Source: Candidatus Gastranaerophilales bacterium | GTDB lineage: Bacteria; Cyanobacteriota; Vampirovibrionia; Gastranaerophilales; Gastranaerophilaceae | DNA: 64,000 nt | Assembly (NCBI GenBank): GCA_944323145.1 | Contig: CALURJ010000009.1 | Span: 1-64,000 of the forward strand | Direction of reading: 5' to 3' | Part shown: in pieces, positions 60,391 to 64,000 of the stretch | Position numbering within the stretch: the first letter of the stretch is position 1 | How the letters are laid out: each line of letters starts with the position of its first letter | Notes under the pieces: model-generated | Databases searched by the model: none | Seen by the model: the letters and a program-made list of their open reading frames with translations, nothing else | Told to the model about the DNA's origin: nothing | Position numbers and translations under genes: made by a program

Positions 60391-62429
60391 TTTTCGAGTG
60401 CTTTAATTCTTTCTCTGACTGTTTTAGCAACAGCCTCGTCCTTATTGCGGGTTAAGAATATTCTGTAATTATCCAGAGCTTCCTTTTCGTCCCCGTCCTG
60501 ATCATAAGCCAGAGCAAGTGCATAATATGCATAACCGTATGCAGGATCAAGTGTAATTACACGATGGAAACATTCTTTTGCCTTAGAAGTATTTTCTTCA
60601 TTCGCGTAAACCAAACCGAGATTAAACCATCCGTCAGCATAGTTCGGGTTCACAACTATAGCTTTTTTATAAAAATCCAATGCGTTTTTGTTATCATTTT
60701 TTATCTTATAAATGTTGCCGATTTTCAAAAGAGTAATCTCATCAGAAGGATTCAGCTTTAACGCTTCCTGATAATTTTTGATTGACTCATCATATTGCTG
60801 GCTTTTATAATTTGCATCACCTTTGGCAATCAAACTTTTATTAGCTAAATTTTTATCAGTGTTTTCCTGAACCTCAGGTTCTGCCGTAAGTGTGATTTCC
60901 TTAATTTCAGCAGATTCTTCCTGACTTGACGGTGCAACAGCCGCCGGTTTATTTGTTGACGAAATAAATTCAGCATACTCATTACTGTATTCCGTATTAT
61001 CAGGCGCAAGAGCAATTGCCTTTTCATAAGCTGCCGCGGCTTTATCATTCAATTCACAGGCGCGATAGGACTTTGCAAGGCCGTAATAAGCATAAGAATC
61101 CTTTGTTCCAAGTTCTGTCGCTCGTTCAAAAGCGGAAGTTGCAAGTGAGAAGTTTTTATCGTTATAATAAGCATCGCCCAATGCAACCAGCGCAGCCGTC
61201 AAATTATTCTTAACAGCAGAATCATCGCTCTTTTGTTTTAAAAGTTCCGTATAAATCGCAATAGCATCGTTATACTGTTCCATTGCGTGAAGAACCAGTG
61301 CTTTATTATATTTTAGATTGTAATCATCTTTTTTCACAAGAAGAACTTCATTATAGTATTTCAAAGCATTCGGATAATCTTTCTTCATGTGATAACATTC
61401 GGCCAAATCTTCCACAAGGTCAATATCTTTTTTATCCTTCTGAAGTTCAAGAGCTTTTTCATAATTTGCTATCACATCATCAAGTTTGTTCATGCGTTTG
61501 TAAACAACACCTATATTTTGATAAGCTCTTGCATCCTGTGGGAAGTTCTGGATATAAATTCTGTAGTTTGCAATAGCCGCCTCGTCTTTCCCCATATCAG
61601 CAAGAAGATTACCGTAATCAAGACGCAGAGAGTTTAATCCCGGCTGCTGCCTGAATATTACATCATACTGCGCGAGCGCCAGATCGTCTTCTTCTAACTC
61701 CTGATAAGAAAGAGCGAGGCTTATACGCGCAGAAATATTGTCCGGATCGGCTTCCACAGCTTTTTCAAGAAAAGCAGAGGCTTTTTCATAATTTTTAAGC
61801 TTAAATAAAGCAAGCCCGAAATTTGCATAATCCTTAAACGAAGCAGGATTTTTCACATAAAGATTTTCATACTCATTTGCAGCGCTGGTATAGTTTCCAT
61901 CATTCATATATGAATTTGCGAGATTTTCGCGAGCTTCGGAATGCTGCGAGTAAGTTGCCAAAAATTTGTTATAATTTTCAATCGCTGATTTATAGTCCCT
62001 CAACTGATACTGAACATTTGCAATATTCAAATAATTATACAAATATTCAGGGCACATTTGTGCAACTTTGTTATAAGCTTCCAGAGCTTCTTTATATTTG
62101 CCCTGATTTTCATAAATACTTCCGACGCTTATATAAATATAACCGTCCGCAGGTTTTAGTTCGGCTACTTTAGCGTAAGCCGCAAGCGCTTTATCATACT
62201 CTCCCATTTCGCTGTAAACACCAGCAAGTTTGGTATAAAGCATAACATCATTGCCGGCAAGTTTTAAAGCTTCCGTCAGCTTTTGAACTGCCGTTGTATA
62301 ATCTTCTTTGTACTCAGCAGAACATGCCTGCTGATATAACAGGTTTACTTCAGGCGTCATTGCCTGCACTTGAGAACCCGTAAGTATTAAAGATAATAAT
62401 GCCGAAACTAATAACTGCTTTTTAATAAT
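60387..62429 (-). CDS. Large exported TPR protein, apparently starting at ATT
   Basis: About 680 aa, almost entirely TPR units (for example YTKLAGVYSEMGEYDKALAA, YNKVAQMCPEYLYNYLNIAN, ALALAYDQDGDEKEALDNYR), with a Pro/Ala/Glu-rich linker (TNKPAAVAPSSQEESAEIKE) near residue 490. The usual start codons begin only at GTG 62369 within a signal peptide. The preceding codons give IIKKQLLVSALLSLILTGSQ, a normal signal peptide. An in-frame stop (TAG 62439-62441) limits the gene, and AGGAG (62436-62440) lies 6 nt before ATT 62429. An AUU start is therefore likely. It is a periplasmic scaffold; partners unknown. Confidence 0.85.
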   Translation of the reverse strand: MIKKQLLVSALLSLILTGSQVQAMTPEVNLLYQQACSAEYKEDYTTAVQKLTEALKLAGNDVMLYTKLAGVYSEMGEYDKALAAYAKVAELKPADGYIYISVGSIYENQGKYKEALEAYNKVAQMCPEYLYNYLNIANVQYQLRDYKSAIENYNKFLATYSQHSEARENLANSYMNDGNYTSAANEYENLYVKNPASFKDYANFGLALFKLKNYEKASAFLEKAVEADPDNISARISLALSYQELEEDDLALAQYDVIFRQQPGLNSLRLDYGNLLADMGKDEAAIANYRIYIQNFPQDARAYQNIGVVYKRMNKLDDVIANYEKALELQKDKKDIDLVEDLAECYHMKKDYPNALKYYNEVLLVKKDDYNLKYNKALVLHAMEQYNDAIAIYTELLKQKSDDSAVKNNLTAALVALGDAYYNDKNFSLATSAFERATELGTKDSYAYYGLAKSYRACELNDKAAAAYEKAIALAPDNTEYSNEYAEFISSTNKPAAVAPSSQEESAEIKEITLTAEPEVQENTDKNLANKSLIAKGDANYKSQQYDESIKNYQEALKLNPSDEITLLKIGNIYKIKNDNKNALDFYKKAIVVNPNYADGWFNLGLVYANEENTSKAKECFHRVITLDPAYGYAYYALALAYDQDGDEKEALDNYRIFLTRNKDEAVAKTVRERIKALEK

Positions 62430-62474
62430 CCCACTCTCCTAATCTTTAGCTATATAACAACATTATACCAAAAA

Positions 62475-63389
62475 TTATATTTGTGTAAAGCTGTGCGAAT
62501 AAATCTCTTTATTTAAAAGAATTTTTGCAGTTTTAACAATTTTTGCCTGCTCCGCACTATCTTTATCATAATCTATGTCATCAATTTCTCCAAAATTTCT
62601 GATTAGATCCGCAAGAGAAGTATATAGTTTATCCACATCAGATTTTGGCGAATTATTTTCAAGCATTCTGAAAATTCTCACCAGCTCCTCATCTTTTGCA
62701 TCAATAATAGCAGCATCAAGTCCTGCGCCGAAAGCCAGAACTCCAAAAACACGATTAATCAAAGGCCGTATATCTTTCGGACAGCCGTTAGACACATTGG
62801 AAAGCCCGATAACAGTATTTACGGGCGGATCAAAACTTTCCTTAACCATTTGAATTGTATTCAATGCTTCTAAAGCCTGCCCCTGTTCAACACAAACGGG
62901 CAAAATCAAAGGGTCAAAAAATATTTTTTCGCTGTCAATTCCCTTTTCCAGACATTTTTCATAAATCTCAAAAGCAATTTCAAGCCTTCCGTCAGCGGTT
63001 TTAGGAATACCTGTTTCTTTGCTTAAAGTCAAAGCTATAAGATTGCTGCAAAATTCAACGGCTAAATCCGTCATTTTTTCAAGGCGTTCAATATCTTTGC
63101 TTGTGCTGTTAATAAATGTTTTGCCGTTGAATGACTTTAACCCGCTCTCCATTTCAGCGATATTTGTTGTATCAAATGAAATCCCCTGAGCACAAGAACT
63201 TTGTACCAATTTTGCAAGCCATGGCAAAATACCTTCCATATTTTTTTTCGCAGGCCCGACATTCAAATCTATGTAATCCATATTTTTCTGAAGTTCTATC
63301 AGCTCGGAAATAAATCTTTCATCACGTTCAACAAGAGCATTTTGAACTGATTTAGAAATAACATGTATGTTTTCGCCTATTAAAATCAT
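62475..63389 (-). CDS. Pterin-binding methyltransferase (AcsE/MetH-domain type)
   Basis: 304 aa TIM barrel. GENIHVISKSVQ, DLNVGPAKKNME, ISFDTTNIAEM, FINSTSK, and TVIGLSNVSNGCPKD are the dihydropteroate-synthase-like signatures of methyltetrahydrofolate:corrinoid methyltransferases. It probably moves the methyl group from methyl-THF to a corrinoid protein. No corrinoid partner or CO-dehydrogenase gene is in the window. Confidence 0.85.
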   Translation of the reverse strand: MILIGENIHVISKSVQNALVERDERFISELIELQKNMDYIDLNVGPAKKNMEGILPWLAKLVQSSCAQGISFDTTNIAEMESGLKSFNGKTFINSTSKDIERLEKMTDLAVEFCSNLIALTLSKETGIPKTADGRLEIAFEIYEKCLEKGIDSEKIFFDPLILPVCVEQGQALEALNTIQMVKESFDPPVNTVIGLSNVSNGCPKDIRPLINRVFGVLAFGAGLDAAIIDAKDEELVRIFRMLENNSPKSDVDKLYTSLADLIRNFGEIDDIDYDKDSAEQAKIVKTAKILLNKEIYSHSFTQI

Positions 63390-63590
63390 AAACCTATTTT
63401 ATCACAAAAAGATAAAACCATTTTTAGCCCGTTCGGGTAATTGAAATTAAGATGTAATACATTTAATATACTGATGTCGATATTGCATCCAAAATCTTTT
63501 ACAAAAATTTACATCGAATTTTCGCAGGCAGTGCGCAAATTTTGATTACTTCTGGTTTCTATACCACTAGAAAAACGTGTCAAGATATGT

Positions 63591-63596
63591 TATAAT
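63591..63596 (+). promoter_or_regulatory. -10 box of the 63.6 kb overlapping ORFs
   Basis: TATAAT is 6 nt before ATG 63603; TAGAAA lies 17 bp upstream. Confidence 0.5.
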
Positions 63597-63602
63597 TTGA
63601 AC

Positions 63603-63707
63603 ATGAATTATATATGGGGTACTAATGGAAAATTAAAAGGAGTACATTATGACAGTGTTAGTTTCGAAAACCAAAAAGGAAAAAAGAACAAAATCAAAAT
63701 TCAATGA
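63603..63707 (+). CDS. 34-codon leaderless ORF overlapping the next gene
   Basis: Starts MNYIWGTNGKLKGVHYDSVS at the predicted +1 of transcription and overlaps the 53-aa ORF in another frame. Protein reality is uncertain; it could act as a regulatory leader ORF. Confidence 0.3.
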   Translation: MNYIWGTNGKLKGVHYDSVSFENQKGKKNKIKIQ

Positions 63708-63810
63708 TGAGTTCGAAAATTATCTTAAAAATCAATGTTTAAAAACAACTTTCAACGGGATTGAATTGGAAACATTCTCCTGGTACAGAAAAGTTCTCGG
63801 ATTGATATAA
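63649..63810 (+). CDS. 53-aa basic small protein of unknown function
   Basis: MTVLVSKTKKEKRTKSKFND, then EFENYLKNQCLKTTFNGIEL and a Trp-rich end (FSWYRKVLGLI). It has a good ribosome binding site (AAAAGGAG, 6 nt spacing) and lies after a consensus -10, so it is likely real. No membrane segment. No family recognised. Confidence 0.65.
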   Translation: MTVLVSKTKKEKRTKSKFNDEFENYLKNQCLKTTFNGIELETFSWYRKVLGLI

Positions 63811-63851
63811 GAAAAAAATAGACAAAAAGGATTTTAGAGATTAAAAAATAG

Positions 63852-63899
63852 CATCCAAAACCGACCATTAAACTAATAGGCCGGTTTTTCGGATGTTTA
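63852..63899. terminator. Bidirectional terminator between the small gene and the last TPR gene
   Basis: GCATCCAAAACCG..CGGTTTTTCGGATG with an inner stem CC/GG; T-rich on both sides. Confidence 0.75.
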
Positions 63900-63900
63900 T

Positions 63901-64000
63901 TTATGAAATTTCACGAATTAATTCCTGAGCTTCTTCGCACTCCGGAAAAGCTTCAACCACTTTGTCAAGCGCAGCAAGAGCAGAATCGTTGTCCCCGAGT
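63901..64000 (-). CDS. TPR protein, C-terminal end only
   Basis: The last 32 codons before TAA (63901-63903) read LGDNDSALAALDKVVEAFPE and CEEAQELIREIS, a terminal TPR. The rest lies beyond base 64000, so the size and domains are unknown. Confidence 0.6.
   Translation of the reverse strand, partial: LGDNDSALAALDKVVEAFPECEEAQELIREIS

Overview
The window is about 64 kb of AT-rich chromosome from a diderm (Gram-negative-type) bacterium. It carries a TolC-type outer-membrane channel gene, a lipoprotein, Sec signal peptides and a type-IV-pilin-like pseudopilin. The pilin N-terminus (FTLAEVLITLGIIGVVAAL), the plsX-fab cluster, a reverse rubrerythrin (anaerobe-type) and small proteins found only in this kind of genome fit a non-photosynthetic gut cyanobacterial relative (Candidatus Gastranaerophilales / Melainabacteria). 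That placement is inference from gene style, not a database result.

Layout. 1-1046: 5' part of alaS (minus strand). 1.2-2.2 kb: an unknown gene with a C10 tract and a displaced C-terminal reading frame. 2.4-2.9 kb: tRNA-Arg followed by two tandem 184-bp units that each copy the tRNA 3' end. 3-5 kb: a cupin and an AAA ATPase. 5.3-12.5 kb: an efflux operon (TetR regulator, TolC, membrane-fusion protein, double ABC ATPase, two ABC-2 permeases), peppered with seven copies of a palindromic repeat and interrupted by a DUF559 nuclease gene that sits between two inverted copies. 12.5-14 kb: a secreted hydrolase split by a -1 frameshift at a dnaX-type slippery heptamer, then tRNA-Glu. 14.1-17.1 kb: a two-gene exopolysaccharide operon preceded by a 142-bp segment bounded by perfect 25-bp inverted repeats and a short tyrosine recombinase, which looks like an invertible promoter switch. 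17.2-23.5 kb: hydrolase, dehydrogenase, holin-like protein, PPIase, GGDEF, HD and XRE genes. 23.6-26.3 kb: three glycosyltransferases, one with an in-frame C10 tract. 26.3-28.6 kb: hom-thrC. 28.6-34 kb: TPR, phosphoesterase, MBL and CCA-transferase genes (the last with two in-frame palindromic repeats). 34-37 kb: a large SF1 helicase-nuclease. 37.2-44 kb: fabF-acpP-fabG-fabD-fabH-plsX-rpmF-DUF177 cluster. 44-54.6 kb: glyoxalase, riboflavin genes, tpiA, reverse rubrerythrin, acyl-CoA ligase, miaB. 55-64 kb: undecaprenyl-phosphate sugar transferase, glyA, pseudopilin, rfbA, TPR proteins and a pterin-binding methyltransferase.

The most interesting structures are (1) the invertible-promoter candidate in front of the exopolysaccharide genes; (2) the DUF559 nuclease framed by inverted palindromes and surrounded by daughter copies; (3) two compact loci (about 45.74-45.99 kb and 48.94-49.21 kb) in which a very short hydrophobic peptide with a near-perfect Shine-Dalgarno is opposed by a convergent promoter that would make an antisense RNA, as in type I toxin-antitoxin systems; (4) three C10-C11 tracts in or at the start of genes, suggesting slipped-strand phase variation; and (5) a recurring TATAAT-N6/7-ATG arrangement indicating leaderless mRNAs. 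Surface polysaccharide and pilin variation is a common theme of points 1 and 4.
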